Part shown: in pieces, positions 1 through 8,628 of the stretch
How positions within the stretch are numbered: position 1 is the stretch's first letter
Layout: the number at the start of each line of letters is the position of its first letter
Source of the DNA: Kitasatospora papulosa
Lineage (GTDB): Bacteria > Actinomycetota > Actinomycetes > Streptomycetales > Streptomycetaceae
Direction of reading: 5' to 3'
Length of the DNA stretch: 64,000 bases
Assembly: GCF_000717245.1 (NCBI RefSeq)
Contig: NZ_JNYQ01000004.1
Span: forward strand, 744,001-808,000
The notes under the pieces: model-generated
Database searches by the model: none
What the model was told of the DNA's origin: nothing
The model's input: only the letters and a program-made list of their open reading frames with translations
Position numbers and translations under genes: made by a program

Positions 1-2
1 AG

Positions 3-539
3 GAGGTGCTCGGCAAGATCTTCACCGAGGGGGACATCGACATGGTGCTGCTGGCCTTCGGTGTGCTGGGCGACCAGGCGCGCGACGAGGAGGAGCCGCT
101 GTCCGCGGTGCGGGTGGCGCAGACGAACTACACAGGGGCGGTCTCCGCCGGGCTGGTGTGCGCCGGCGCGCTCCAGGCGCAGGGGCACGGCTCGCTGGTG
201 GTGCTCTCCGCGGCAGCCGGCGAACGGGCCCGGCGCGCCGACTTCATCTACGGCTCCAGCAAGGCGGGCCTGGACGTCTTCGCGCAGGGGCTCGGCGACG
301 CGCTGCACGGGACGGGGGTGCACGTGATGGTCGTACGTCCCGGCTTCGTACGGTCACGGATGACGGCGGGGCGTGAGGAGGCGCCGCTCGCCACGACCCC
401 GGGGGCGGTCGCGGACGCGATCGTGACGGGGCTGCGGCGGCGCTCGGAGACGGTGTGGGTGCCCGGGGCCCTGCGCGTCGTGATGTCGGCCCTGCGGCAC
501 GTGCCGCGTCCGCTGTTCCGGCGGCTGCCGGTGCGCTAG
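3..539 (+). CDS. dprE2: DprE2-like SDR reductase (5' end outside window)
   Basis: Short-chain dehydrogenase whose reading frame runs in from the left edge, so the Rossmann glycine motif is not visible. The visible part closely follows mycobacterial DprE2, which reduces decaprenylphosphoryl-2-keto-ribose to decaprenylphosphoryl-arabinose: an AFGVLGD segment, a Ser-rich strand ending SAAAGERARRADF, the catalytic YGSSK (Tyr-x3-Lys), and the C-terminal RPGFVRSRM and LRHVPRPLFRRLP segments. The identification rests on recalled family sequence. The usual partner DprE1 would lie upstream, outside the window. The GTG at position 6 is internal and is not the start. Whether the Streptomyces protein acts on the decaprenyl substrate or another polyprenyl sugar is inference. 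Confidence 0.8.
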   Translation, partial: EVLGKIFTEGDIDMVLLAFGVLGDQARDEEEPLSAVRVAQTNYTGAVSAGLVCAGALQAQGHGSLVVLSAAAGERARRADFIYGSSKAGLDVFAQGLGDALHGTGVHVMVVRPGFVRSRMTAGREEAPLATTPGAVADAIVTGLRRRSETVWVPGALRVVMSALRHVPRPLFRRLPVR

Positions 540-547
540 GACCCGGT

Positions 548-1138
548 TCAGGGGTGGAGGGAGGGCTGGTCCATGGAGCTGCCGCCCTGGGCCGGCACGG
601 CGGGCGTGGTCCCGCCGCCGCCGAACGGGAACTCGTTGATCTTGCGCCAGACCGCGTCGGGGCCCTGTTCGTACAGCGCGAAGGAACCGCAGGTCCAGGC
701 GGCCTCGTACGAGGAGAGCTCCTCGTACGCGCGGTCCATGGCCTCCTCGGCGATGCCGTGCGCCACGGTCACGTGCGGGTGGTACGGGAACTGCAGCTCG
801 CGCACCAGGGGCCCGGAGGCCTCCCGGACCCGCTTCTGGAGCCAGGAACAGGCCGAGGCCCCTTCGACGACCTGGACGAAGACGACCGGCGACAGCGGGC
901 GGAAGGTGCCCGTGCCGGAGAGCCGCATCGGGAACGGGCGGCCGGCCGTGGCGATCTGGGACAGGTGGGTCTCGATCGCGGGCAGGTCGGCCGCCTCGGC
1001 CTCGGTCGGCGGAAGGAGGGTGACGTGGGTGGGGATGCCGTACGCGGCAGGGTCCCCGAAGCTCGCGCGCCGCTGCTGGAGCAGGCTGCCGTACGGCTCC
1101 GGGACCGCGATCGAAACGCCGAGCGTTACGGTCCCCAC
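548..1138 (-). CDS. 2'-5' RNA ligase family (2H phosphoesterase)
   Basis: A 196-residue protein with the two H-x-T signatures of the 2H phosphoesterase superfamily: HVT at residues 38-40 and HVT at 122-124. The spacing is normal for the LigT/ThpR group, which hydrolyses or forms 2',3'-cyclic phosphate or 2'-5' linkages in RNA. The physiological substrate in actinobacteria is unknown. The GTG start was chosen because GAGGAG lies six bases upstream; the open frame continues much further upstream but only as a shadow of trpS. The last ~25 residues are Gly/Pro-rich and probably disordered. It lies 89 bp downstream of trpS on the same strand and may be co-transcribed with it. Confidence 0.8.
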   Translation of the reverse strand: MGTVTLGVSIAVPEPYGSLLQQRRASFGDPAAYGIPTHVTLLPPTEAEAADLPAIETHLSQIATAGRPFPMRLSGTGTFRPLSPVVFVQVVEGASACSWLQKRVREASGPLVRELQFPYHPHVTVAHGIAEEAMDRAYEELSSYEAAWTCGSFALYEQGPDAVWRKINEFPFGGGGTTPAVPAQGGSSMDQPSLHP

Positions 1139-1227
1139 GTCGTTCTCCTCAATCCTCGAAAGTTGTCGTTCGTCGTCCCGACGCCAGTGTGGCCCCTCCG
1201 GACGCCGTACCGCCAGGGTCCTTGGAC

Positions 1228-2241
1228 TCAGTGCTTCGCAGGCAGAAGACCCATACGGTCGTAGGTCTGCGCGAGCGTCTCGGCGGCGACGGTCCTGGCC
1301 TTCTCCGCTCCCTTGGCCAGGAGGGCGTCCAGGGTCTCCGGGTCGTCCAGGTACTCCTGGGTCCGGGTCCGGAACGGGGTGACGAACTCCACCATGACCT
1401 CGGCGAGGTCGGTCTTGAGCGCGCCGTAGCCCTTGCCCTCGTACTTCTGCTCCAGGTCCGGGACGGCGGTGCCGGTGAGGGTGGAGTAGATGCTCAGCAG
1501 GTTGCTGACACCGGGCTTCTTCTCCGCGTCGTAGCGGATCACGGTGTCCGTGTCGGTGACCGCGCTCCTGACCTTCTTGGCGGTGACCTTCGGGTCGTCG
1601 AGGAGGTTGATGAGGCCCTTCGGCGTGGACGCCGACTTGCTCATCTTGATCGCCGGGTCCTGGAGGTCGAAGATCTTCGCCGTCTCCTTGAGGATGTACG
1701 GCGCCGGGACCGTGAACGTCGGGCCGAAGCGGCCGTTGAACCGCTCGGCGAGGTCCCGGGTGAGCTCGATGTGCTGGCGCTGGTCCTCGCCGACCGGGAC
1801 CTGGTTCGCCTGGTACAGCAGGATGTCGGCGACCTGGAGCACCGGGTAGGTGAAGAGGCCCACCGTCGCCCGGTCCGCACCCTGCTTGGCGGACTTGTCC
1901 TTGAACTGCGTCATGCGCGACGCCTCGCCGAAGCCGGTGAGGCAGTTCATGATCCAGCCGAGCTGGGCGTGTTCGGGGACATGGCTCTGGACGAAGAGCG
2001 TGCACCGCTCCGGGTCGAGCCCGGCCGCCAGCAACTGGGCGGCGGCGAGCCGGGTGTTGGCGCGGAGTTCCTTCGGATCCTGCGGAACGGTGATCGCGTG
2101 CAGGTCCACCACCATGTAGAAGGCGTCGTGGGACTCCTGCAGCGCCACCCACTGGCGGACCGCACCGAGATAGTTGCCGAGGTGGAACGAGCCTGCGGTG
2201 GGCTGGATTCCGGAAAGCACGCGGGGTCGATCAGAGGCCAT
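1228..2241 (-). CDS. trpS: Tryptophanyl-tRNA synthetase
   Basis: Class I aminoacyl-tRNA synthetase charging tRNA-Trp. The HIGH-equivalent HLGN is at residues 20-23 and KMSKS near 199-203, both at the expected distance. The total length of 337 residues is typical of bacterial TrpRS. The N-terminus (RPRVLSGIQPTAGSFHLGN) is characteristic of the family. No T-box, leader peptide or other attenuator is visible in the ~300 bp upstream. The gene is divergent from rocD; the 2H phosphoesterase gene follows on the same strand. Confidence 0.97.
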   Translation of the reverse strand: MASDRPRVLSGIQPTAGSFHLGNYLGAVRQWVALQESHDAFYMVVDLHAITVPQDPKELRANTRLAAAQLLAAGLDPERCTLFVQSHVPEHAQLGWIMNCLTGFGEASRMTQFKDKSAKQGADRATVGLFTYPVLQVADILLYQANQVPVGEDQRQHIELTRDLAERFNGRFGPTFTVPAPYILKETAKIFDLQDPAIKMSKSASTPKGLINLLDDPKVTAKKVRSAVTDTDTVIRYDAEKKPGVSNLLSIYSTLTGTAVPDLEQKYEGKGYGALKTDLAEVMVEFVTPFRTRTQEYLDDPETLDALLAKGAEKARTVAAETLAQTYDRMGLLPAKH

Positions 2242-2557
2242 GCGTTCATTGTCTCAGGTGTGGAACCCATCTCCGGCAACCGGTGCGGGAAATCTGAGGC
2301 CGCCGGAAGGGGCTCCGCGACCGGGTCGGGGGGAGGACCGCACCGTCGGTGGCGGGGGTGGGCCGCCGCGCCTCGTGAGGGGCGGGATGAGACGAGAAAC
2401 ACGGTGCGCCGGCGGGGACGGGACCCGGGGCGGCGGCGGGCCCGGACCCGGAGGTCGCGGGGCGCGCCGGGCGGCGAAGGTTTCCCTGACCTGGATCCGA
2501 CCGACGATACAAAGTGGGCACCACCCCCGCCCCCTCCGCACGACGAACGGAGATCCC
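2242..2557. other. trpS/rocD divergent intergenic region
   Basis: A 316-base spacer between two divergent genes, so it must hold both promoters. It is extremely GC-rich in the middle (C/G runs around 2320-2470). On the rocD side, GATACA at about 2505-2510 is the best -10-like hexamer, but no convincing -35 accompanies it. No hairpin, small ORF or RNA gene is supported here. Confidence 0.4.
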
Positions 2558-3763
2558 GTGTCGACCACGGACACCGCCATCGCCTCCGCCGAGGCGCACA
2601 GCGCGCACAACTACCACCCGTTGCCGGTCGTCGTCGCCTCGGCGGACGGCGCCTGGATGACCGATGTCGAGGGGCGCCGTTACCTCGACATGCTGGCCGG
2701 CTATTCGGCGCTCAACTTCGGGCACGGCAACCGGCGGCTGATCGACGCGGCCAGGGCGCAGCTCGAACGCGTGACACTGACCTCACGCGCCTTCCACCAC
2801 GACCGGTTCGCGGATTTCTGCACACGGCTCGCGGAGCTGTGCGGGATGGAGATGGTCCTCCCCATGAACACCGGGGCGGAGGCCGTGGAGACGGCGGTGA
2901 AGACGGCCCGCAAGTGGGGCTATCGCGTCAAGGGCGTCCCCGACGGGATGGCGAAGATCATCGTGGCCGCGGACAACTTCCACGGCAGGACCACCACGAT
3001 CGTCAGCTTCTCCACGGACCAGGAGGCGCGGGCCGACTTCGGCCCGTACACGCCGGGGTTCGAGATCGTTCCGTACGGGGATCTCACCGCGCTCTCCGAG
3101 GCGATGACGGAGAACACGGTCGCGGTGCTGATGGAGCCGATCCAGGGCGAGGCCGGGGTGCTGGTGCCGCCGCCGGGCTATCTGGCGGGGGTGCGGGAGA
3201 TGACGCGGGAGCGGGACGTCCTGTTCATCGCCGACGAGATCCAGTCGGGCCTGGGCCGCACCGGCCGCACGTTCGCCTGCGAGCACGAGGGGGTCGTGCC
3301 CGACATGTACGTGCTGGGGAAGGCCCTGGGCGGGGGTGTGGTGCCCGTCTCGGCCGTCGTGTCCTCCGCCGCGGTGCTCGGTGTGTACCGGCCGGGCGAG
3401 CACGGATCCACGTTCGGCGGGAACCCGCTGGCCTGCGCGGTCGCCCTGGAGGTGATCGCGATGCTGCGCACCGGTGAGTTCCAGCAGCGTGCCACGGAGC
3501 TGGGCGGACACCTGCACGCCGAGCTCGGTCTGCTGGCCGGCGGCGACGCGGTCCGGGCCGTGCGGGGCCGGGGTCTGTGGGCGGGTGTCGACATCTCGCC
3601 GGCTCTCGGCACGGGCCGGGAGATCTCGGAGAAGCTCATGGAGCGCGGGGTACTGGTCAAGGACACCCACGGCTCCACGATCCGGATCGCCCCGCCCCTG
3701 GTGATCAGCAAGGAGGACTTGGACTGGGGCCTGGACCAGCTCCGCGGCGTCCTGGCCGGCTGA
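2558..3763 (+). CDS. rocD: Ornithine--oxo-acid transaminase
   Basis: A PLP-dependent class III aminotransferase of 401 residues. It converts ornithine plus 2-oxoglutarate to glutamate-semialdehyde and glutamate, linking arginine and proline metabolism. Family landmarks include N-terminal HNYHPLPVV, MNTGAEAVETAVKTARKW, the acidic EPIQGEAGV and ADEIQSGLGRTG loops, and the PLP lysine near residue 255 in VLGKALGGG. The GTG start was chosen because CGGAG lies about five bases upstream and the protein then begins at the usual place. No arginase or other arginine-catabolism gene is nearby, so it appears to stand alone as a monocistronic gene. The convergent neighbour starts 31 bp after its stop. Confidence 0.93.
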   Translation: MSTTDTAIASAEAHSAHNYHPLPVVVASADGAWMTDVEGRRYLDMLAGYSALNFGHGNRRLIDAARAQLERVTLTSRAFHHDRFADFCTRLAELCGMEMVLPMNTGAEAVETAVKTARKWGYRVKGVPDGMAKIIVAADNFHGRTTTIVSFSTDQEARADFGPYTPGFEIVPYGDLTALSEAMTENTVAVLMEPIQGEAGVLVPPPGYLAGVREMTRERDVLFIADEIQSGLGRTGRTFACEHEGVVPDMYVLGKALGGGVVPVSAVVSSAAVLGVYRPGEHGSTFGGNPLACAVALEVIAMLRTGEFQQRATELGGHLHAELGLLAGGDAVRAVRGRGLWAGVDISPALGTGREISEKLMERGVLVKDTHGSTIRIAPPLVISKEDLDWGLDQLRGVLAG

Positions 3764-3794
3764 ACCCGTTCCCGCCGGGCCGCCGGCCGGCGGC

Positions 3795-4982
3795 TCAGAG
3801 GATGACGTGGGGCAGGAAGCGCGCGTACTCGTCCGTGACCAGCCCCGCCGACTCCCTGATGCCGAGCCCGGCGGACTCACTCCCGACCACCCACGCGCCC
3901 AGCACCACCCGGTTGCCCGCGAAGTCGGGCAGGGGCGCCAGCTCCTGGTAGCAGCAGGGTTCGTCGCGGAGCACCTCGGCGCTGCCGGGCTCGTGGACGG
4001 TGACGCCGGCGCCCTCACGGCCGAGCAGCGGCTTGGCGACGTACCCCGCCCCGTCGGGTCCGGCCATGTCACGGGGGCCGTCGAGGTAGGCGGGGAGGAG
4101 GTTGGGGTGTCCCGGATACAGCTCCCAGAGGACGGCCAGCAGCGCCTTGTTGGAGAGGAGCATCTTCCAGGCGGGCTCGATCCAGCAGGTGCTTCCGGTG
4201 CCTCCGCCGTTGTCCAGGGTGTCCAGCACACGCGGTCCGAAGCGGTCCGTGGTCAGCCATTCCCACGGGTACAGCTTGAAGCAGCTGCGGATGAAGCGGA
4301 GCCGCTCGTCGACGAAGCGGCCGGAGAGCTTGTCCCAGCCGATCCGCTCGACGGACAGCGCCTCGGTGTCGATCCCGGCCTGCGCGGCGGTCTCCCGCAG
4401 GTACGCCACCGTCATCAGGTCCTCGCCGAGCTCGTCGCCGTCGGAGTGGGCGAAGTGCAGGGGGCCCGGGGGCAGCAGCGGGGCCTGCCGCTTCCACGCG
4501 TCGACGAGACGTTCGTGCAGGGAGTTCCACTGGTCGGCGCCGGGGAAGCGGTCCTCCATCCAGAACCACTGGGGGCTCGCGGCCTCCACCAGGGAGGTGG
4601 GGGTGTCCGCGTTGTACTCCAGCATCCTGGCCGGACCGGTCCCGTCGTACCGGAGGTCGAACCTGCCGTACAGGGAGGGGAGTTCGGCACGGCGTCGCCA
4701 GGACTCGGCGACCAGGCCCGCGAGCCGCGGGTCGGTGATCCCGAGGTCGGCGAAGCGGTCGTGCTCGACGATGTGCGCGGCTGCGGCCAGGCACATGGTG
4801 TGGAGCTCCTCCACGACCTCTTCCAGTGCCTCGACCTCGGGCAGCGAGAAGACGTAGTAGGCGCTCTCGTCCCAGTAGGGGCGCAGGGATCCGTCCGGGT
4901 AACGGGTCAGGGGGTAGATCAGCCCCTGCTCCTCGACGGTTTCCTGCCATCCGGGGCGCGGCTCCGTGGTGCGGCGTTCCAT
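3795..4982 (-). CDS. Glutathionylspermidine synthase-like ATP-grasp enzyme (YgiC-like)
   Basis: A 395-residue protein of the GSP-synthase preATP-grasp/ATP-grasp family. Recognisable segments are PYWDESAYYVF near the N-terminus, RMLEYNADTPTSLVEAA (substrate loop), KLYPWEW, ARKMLLSNKALLAVLWEL-like helix, and AKPLLGREGAGV (ATP-binding). It lacks the N-terminal amidase of E. coli Gss, so it resembles YgiC/YjfC, which are ATP-dependent ligases with unknown substrate. Streptomyces makes mycothiol rather than glutathione, so true glutathionylspermidine synthesis is unlikely. ATG start at 4982 lies 8 bp after the stop of the small lipoprotein gene, indicating translational coupling. Confidence 0.82.
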   Translation of the reverse strand: MERRTTEPRPGWQETVEEQGLIYPLTRYPDGSLRPYWDESAYYVFSLPEVEALEEVVEELHTMCLAAAAHIVEHDRFADLGITDPRLAGLVAESWRRRAELPSLYGRFDLRYDGTGPARMLEYNADTPTSLVEAASPQWFWMEDRFPGADQWNSLHERLVDAWKRQAPLLPPGPLHFAHSDGDELGEDLMTVAYLRETAAQAGIDTEALSVERIGWDKLSGRFVDERLRFIRSCFKLYPWEWLTTDRFGPRVLDTLDNGGGTGSTCWIEPAWKMLLSNKALLAVLWELYPGHPNLLPAYLDGPRDMAGPDGAGYVAKPLLGREGAGVTVHEPGSAEVLRDEPCCYQELAPLPDFAGNRVVLGAWVVGSESAGLGIRESAGLVTDEYARFLPHVIL

Positions 4983-4990
4983 GGGAGTCG

Positions 4991-5266
4991 TCAGCCGCCG
5001 CTGGAACCGGAGGAGCCGAATCCGCCGCGGTCGACCGCCGACTTGTCGAAACTCCCGCCGGACACCCGGTTCTTGTGGCTGCTGCCGCCGTAGTAGTAGG
5101 AGCCGCTGCCGTTGCTGTCTTCGCACTCGTAACGGGGCAGGATCTCCTGCGTCACCCGGTCGACGCACCGCCTGTCCGGCTCCGAACCGCACGCGGTGAG
5201 CGTCGCCGCGAGTACACCCATGCCGCCGAGCACGACGGTGCCCGACCTCAGCTTGCGCCTGTCCAT
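4991..5266 (-). CDS. Small Gly/Ser/Tyr-rich lipoprotein, DUF1190/YgiB-like
   Basis: A 91-residue protein with a lipoprotein signal peptide: basic MDRRK, a hydrophobic stretch, then lipobox LTAC (Cys about residue 24). The mature part has two further cysteines (RRCVD, YECED) and a tail of Ser, Gly and Tyr ending GSSGSSGG. The start was set at the ATG with GGGGGA eight bases upstream; an earlier in-frame ATG would destroy the signal peptide. It directly precedes the YgiC-like ligase. In E. coli, the Gly/Ser-rich YgiB (DUF1190) precedes YgiC in the same way, so the pair is probably one functional unit at the cell surface. Family assignment is by order and composition and is moderately sure. Confidence 0.7.
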   Translation of the reverse strand: MDRRKLRSGTVVLGGMGVLAATLTACGSEPDRRCVDRVTQEILPRYECEDSNGSGSYYYGGSSHKNRVSGGSFDKSAVDRGGFGSSGSSGG

Positions 5267-5394
5267 GTCCTGTTCCCCCGTCGTACCCAAGAGCCGGTGG
5301 CAGCCCACCCGCGAACTGCCAGTCAGATTAGATGCACGGCCCCCTCGGCTGAAACCCGGTGCCGCCCACTCCCCCGCATCCCCTCACATCCCGT

Positions 5395-6795
5395 CTACGG
5401 GAGCACCCGGCAGAGAGCGTCGAGCGCACCGGCCCAGCCGCTCTCCGACGGTGTGCCGTAGCCGATGACCAGTCCGTCACGGCCCGGCTCCGCGTCCCGG
5501 TGCCGGAAGCGTGACAGCCGCTCCAGCGCGAGCCCTTGCCAGGTGGCCGCCTGGACGACCGTCTGCTCCGTCCCGCCGGGAAGTTCGAGGACGGCGTGCA
5601 GCCCCGCCGCGATGCCGCTCACCCGGAAGTCCGGAGCCCGCTCCGCCAGAGCCTCGACGAGCTGGTCACGGCGGCGCCGGTAGCGCAGCCGCACGGCCCG
5701 CACATGCCGGTCGTACGCCCCTGACGCGATGAACTCCGCGAGCGTCAGCTGGTCCAGCGCCCCGGACATCCAGTCGAATCCGCCCTTCGCGTCGCACACC
5801 TCCTCCACCAGCCCTTCCGGCAGCACCATCCAGGCCAGCCGCAGGCCGGGCGCCAGCGACTTGCTGGCCGTCCCGAGGTAGACGACCCGTTCCGGATCGA
5901 GCCCCTGGAGTGCGCCCACCGGCTGGCGGTCGTAGCGGAACTCGCCGTCGTAGTCGTCCTCCAGGATCAGTCCGCCCGAGGACCGCGCCCAGTCGACCGC
6001 CTCGGCCCTCCGGTCGGGGTGGAGCGGGACGCCCGTGGGGAACTGGTGGGCGGGCGTCAGCAGGACGGCGCCCACCCCCGGTGTCTCCCGCAACGCCCCG
6101 GTCCTGGCCCCGAGCGCGTCGACCGGAATGCCCGGGGTGCGCAGACCGGCCTCGGTCAGCAGGTTCCAGTGGATGTCCAGTCCGTAGGACTCGACGGCGG
6201 TCCCCCGCACCCCGTGGCGGCGCAGCACCTTCCCCATCAGCGTGAGCCCGTGGACGAACCCGGAGCAGATCACGATGCGTTCCGGGTCCGCGTACACCCC
6301 GCGTGCCCGGGCCAGGTAGTCCGCCAGGGCGGTCCGCAGCTCGACGCGGCCCCGCGGGTCGTCGTAGCCGAAGGCCGCGTCGGGAGCGGCGGCGAGGGCA
6401 CGCCTGGAGGCCTTGAGCCATTCGGCACGGGGGAAGGACGAGAGGTCGGGCGACCCCGGCATCAGGTTGTGGGCGGGGCGGCGGCGCACCGGCCGGGGCC
6501 TGGCCCCCCGGGCGGCCGGCCCGGGCGGCGCGGCCCGCTGCGCGACCCTGGTCCCGGAACCCTGCCGTGCGGTGAGCCAGCCCTCGGCCACCAGCTCCGC
6601 GTAGGCGTCGGCGACGGTGTTACGGGCGATCCCCAGATCGGAGGCGAGCGTCCGGGAGGAGGGCAACCGGGTGCCGGGCGTCAGCCGTCCGGTCCGGACG
6701 GCTTCGCGCAGCGCGTTCATCAGCCCGCTGCGCAGGCCGGCGCCGACGGGTTCGATGTGCAGGTCGGCACCGAAAGCGGCCCAGGAATCTGTCAT
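5395..6795 (-). CDS. MocR/PdxR-type GntR-aminotransferase regulator
   Basis: A 466-residue fusion. The winged-helix GntR domain spans residues ~18-85 (TRLPSSRTLASDLGIARNTVADAYAELVAEGWL). A fold-type I aminotransferase-like domain follows, with the PLP lysine near residue 312 in TASKSLAPGLR and YDGEFRYDRQP nearby. Proteins of this class bind PLP or an amino acid adduct and usually control a divergent neighbouring gene. Here that neighbour is the AhpD-like gene, only 47 bp away. PdxR members control PLP synthesis, but no pdxS/pdxT is present in the window, so the effector and target are open. An autoregulatory role is likely from the compact divergent promoter. Confidence 0.9.
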   Translation of the reverse strand: MTDSWAAFGADLHIEPVGAGLRSGLMNALREAVRTGRLTPGTRLPSSRTLASDLGIARNTVADAYAELVAEGWLTARQGSGTRVAQRAAPPGPAARGARPRPVRRRPAHNLMPGSPDLSSFPRAEWLKASRRALAAAPDAAFGYDDPRGRVELRTALADYLARARGVYADPERIVICSGFVHGLTLMGKVLRRHGVRGTAVESYGLDIHWNLLTEAGLRTPGIPVDALGARTGALRETPGVGAVLLTPAHQFPTGVPLHPDRRAEAVDWARSSGGLILEDDYDGEFRYDRQPVGALQGLDPERVVYLGTASKSLAPGLRLAWMVLPEGLVEEVCDAKGGFDWMSGALDQLTLAEFIASGAYDRHVRAVRLRYRRRRDQLVEALAERAPDFRVSGIAAGLHAVLELPGGTEQTVVQAATWQGLALERLSRFRHRDAEPGRDGLVIGYGTPSESGWAGALDALCRVLP

Positions 6796-6842
6796 GGAAA
6801 TGGACCATACCGGTGCGCCATCCGACCGTTAGCGTCCATTCC
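6796..6842. promoter_or_regulatory. Divergent promoter of mocR-like and AhpD-like genes
   Basis: A 47-bp spacer. On the plus strand, TAGCGT (about 6830-6835) lies seven to eight bases before the ATG at 6843 and there is no Shine-Dalgarno sequence, so the AhpD-like transcript is probably leaderless. The self-complementary ATGGACCAT (about 6798-6806) and a GTCCAT copy near 6833 are candidate binding sites for the MocR-type regulator. Confidence 0.5.
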
Positions 6843-7355
6843 ATGACCACGCACCCGCACTCCCTCGCACCTGCCGAGAACGCCCCGGAGCACCCCGCCC
6901 GTCTCCCGTGGGCCCAGCTCGCCCCCGATGTCTACAAGGCCATGGTCCGGCTGGACGCGGCCTCCCGTAAGGGCCTCGACCCGACGCTCCTGGAACTGGT
7001 GAAGATCCGGGCGTCGCAGATCAACCACTGCGCGTTCTGCCTCGACATGCACGCGAAGGACGCCCTCGCGGCGGGTGAGTCCGTCGAGCGGATCATCCAG
7101 CTCGACGCATGGGAGGAGTCGCGGCACTTCTACACGGAGAAGGAGCTGGCGGCGATCCGGCTGACGGAGGCGGTGACCGTCCTGACCGACGGTTTCGTGC
7201 CGGACGAGGTCTACGCGAAGGCCGCCGAGCACTTCGAGGAGGCCGAGCTCGCCCAGCTGATCGCCGCGATCACGGTGATCAACGCCTGGAACCGGTTCGG
7301 GGTGACCGCACGGCTGACCCCGGGCCACTACACGCCCGGCGACGTCAAGCACTGA
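6843..7355 (+). CDS. Carboxymuconolactone decarboxylase/AhpD-like protein
   Basis: A 170-residue all-alpha protein with the AhpD-type redox motif C-x2-C-x3-H (Cys63, Cys66, His70) in NHCAFCLDMHAKDAL. This motif gives peroxidase or disulfide reductase activity in AhpD; the true carboxymuconolactone decarboxylases lack it. The N-terminal LAPDVYKAM and DPTLLELVKIRASQIN segments are typical of the YciW/alkylhydroperoxidase subgroup. It is divergent from the MocR-like regulator and probably controlled by it. The ATG at 6843 was chosen over the earlier in-frame ATG because the intergenic -10 box sits directly before it. The substrate is unknown. Confidence 0.85.
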   Translation: MTTHPHSLAPAENAPEHPARLPWAQLAPDVYKAMVRLDAASRKGLDPTLLELVKIRASQINHCAFCLDMHAKDALAAGESVERIIQLDAWEESRHFYTEKELAAIRLTEAVTVLTDGFVPDEVYAKAAEHFEEAELAQLIAAITVINAWNRFGVTARLTPGHYTPGDVKH

Positions 7356-7383
7356 ACGGCGGGCGGCGGCTCAGGACGTACGC

Positions 7384-7427
7384 AGGAGGGCGCCCCCGGC
7401 AGCAGTCGCTGTCGGGGGCGCCCTCCT
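7384..7427. terminator. Bidirectional terminator between AhpD-like gene and mdh
   Basis: A perfect 15-bp stem (AGGAGGGCGCCCCCG at 7384-7398 against 7413-7427). It is extended through the loop by further pairs around CAGTCG. It lies between the convergent AhpD-like gene and mdh and can serve both. There is no U tract, which is usual in Streptomyces. Confidence 0.85.
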
Positions 7428-7461
7428 ACGGCTCCGGGTCCGGCCGCCGGCCGGACTCCGG

Positions 7462-8451
<990 letters not shown>

Positions 8452-8504
8452 GGCGATCTCCGTTAGACAGCTGGCGGTGGGGGTCCCTGCCCCTGGTGCT
8501 GGAC

Positions 8505-8530
8505 ATCTCTGAATCTTGATGTGAAGAGAT
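8505..8530 (-). promoter_or_regulatory. Imperfect palindrome upstream of mdh
   Basis: Nested inverted repeat: outer arms ATCTCT (8505-8510) and AGAGAT (8525-8530), inner arms TCTT (8514-8517) and AAGA (8524-8527). It is AT-richer than its surroundings and lies 54-79 bp before the mdh start, where an operator or the -35/-10 region would be. The binding protein is not identified. Confidence 0.45.
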
Positions 8531-8628
8531 ATCCAGCCGTCAGGCTATCCGACCGTCGCCGCCCGGACCGCCCGCCCCCCTGTGGGACCGCACACAGTCG
8601 GTTACGCAACGCAGCCGCCGCGCGTCGA

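Noticed and set aside
1139..2152. N-terminal extension of the 2H phosphoesterase through trpS
   Set aside because: Antiparallel-free but out-of-frame shadow of trpS; a good ribosome site marks GTG 1138 as the start.
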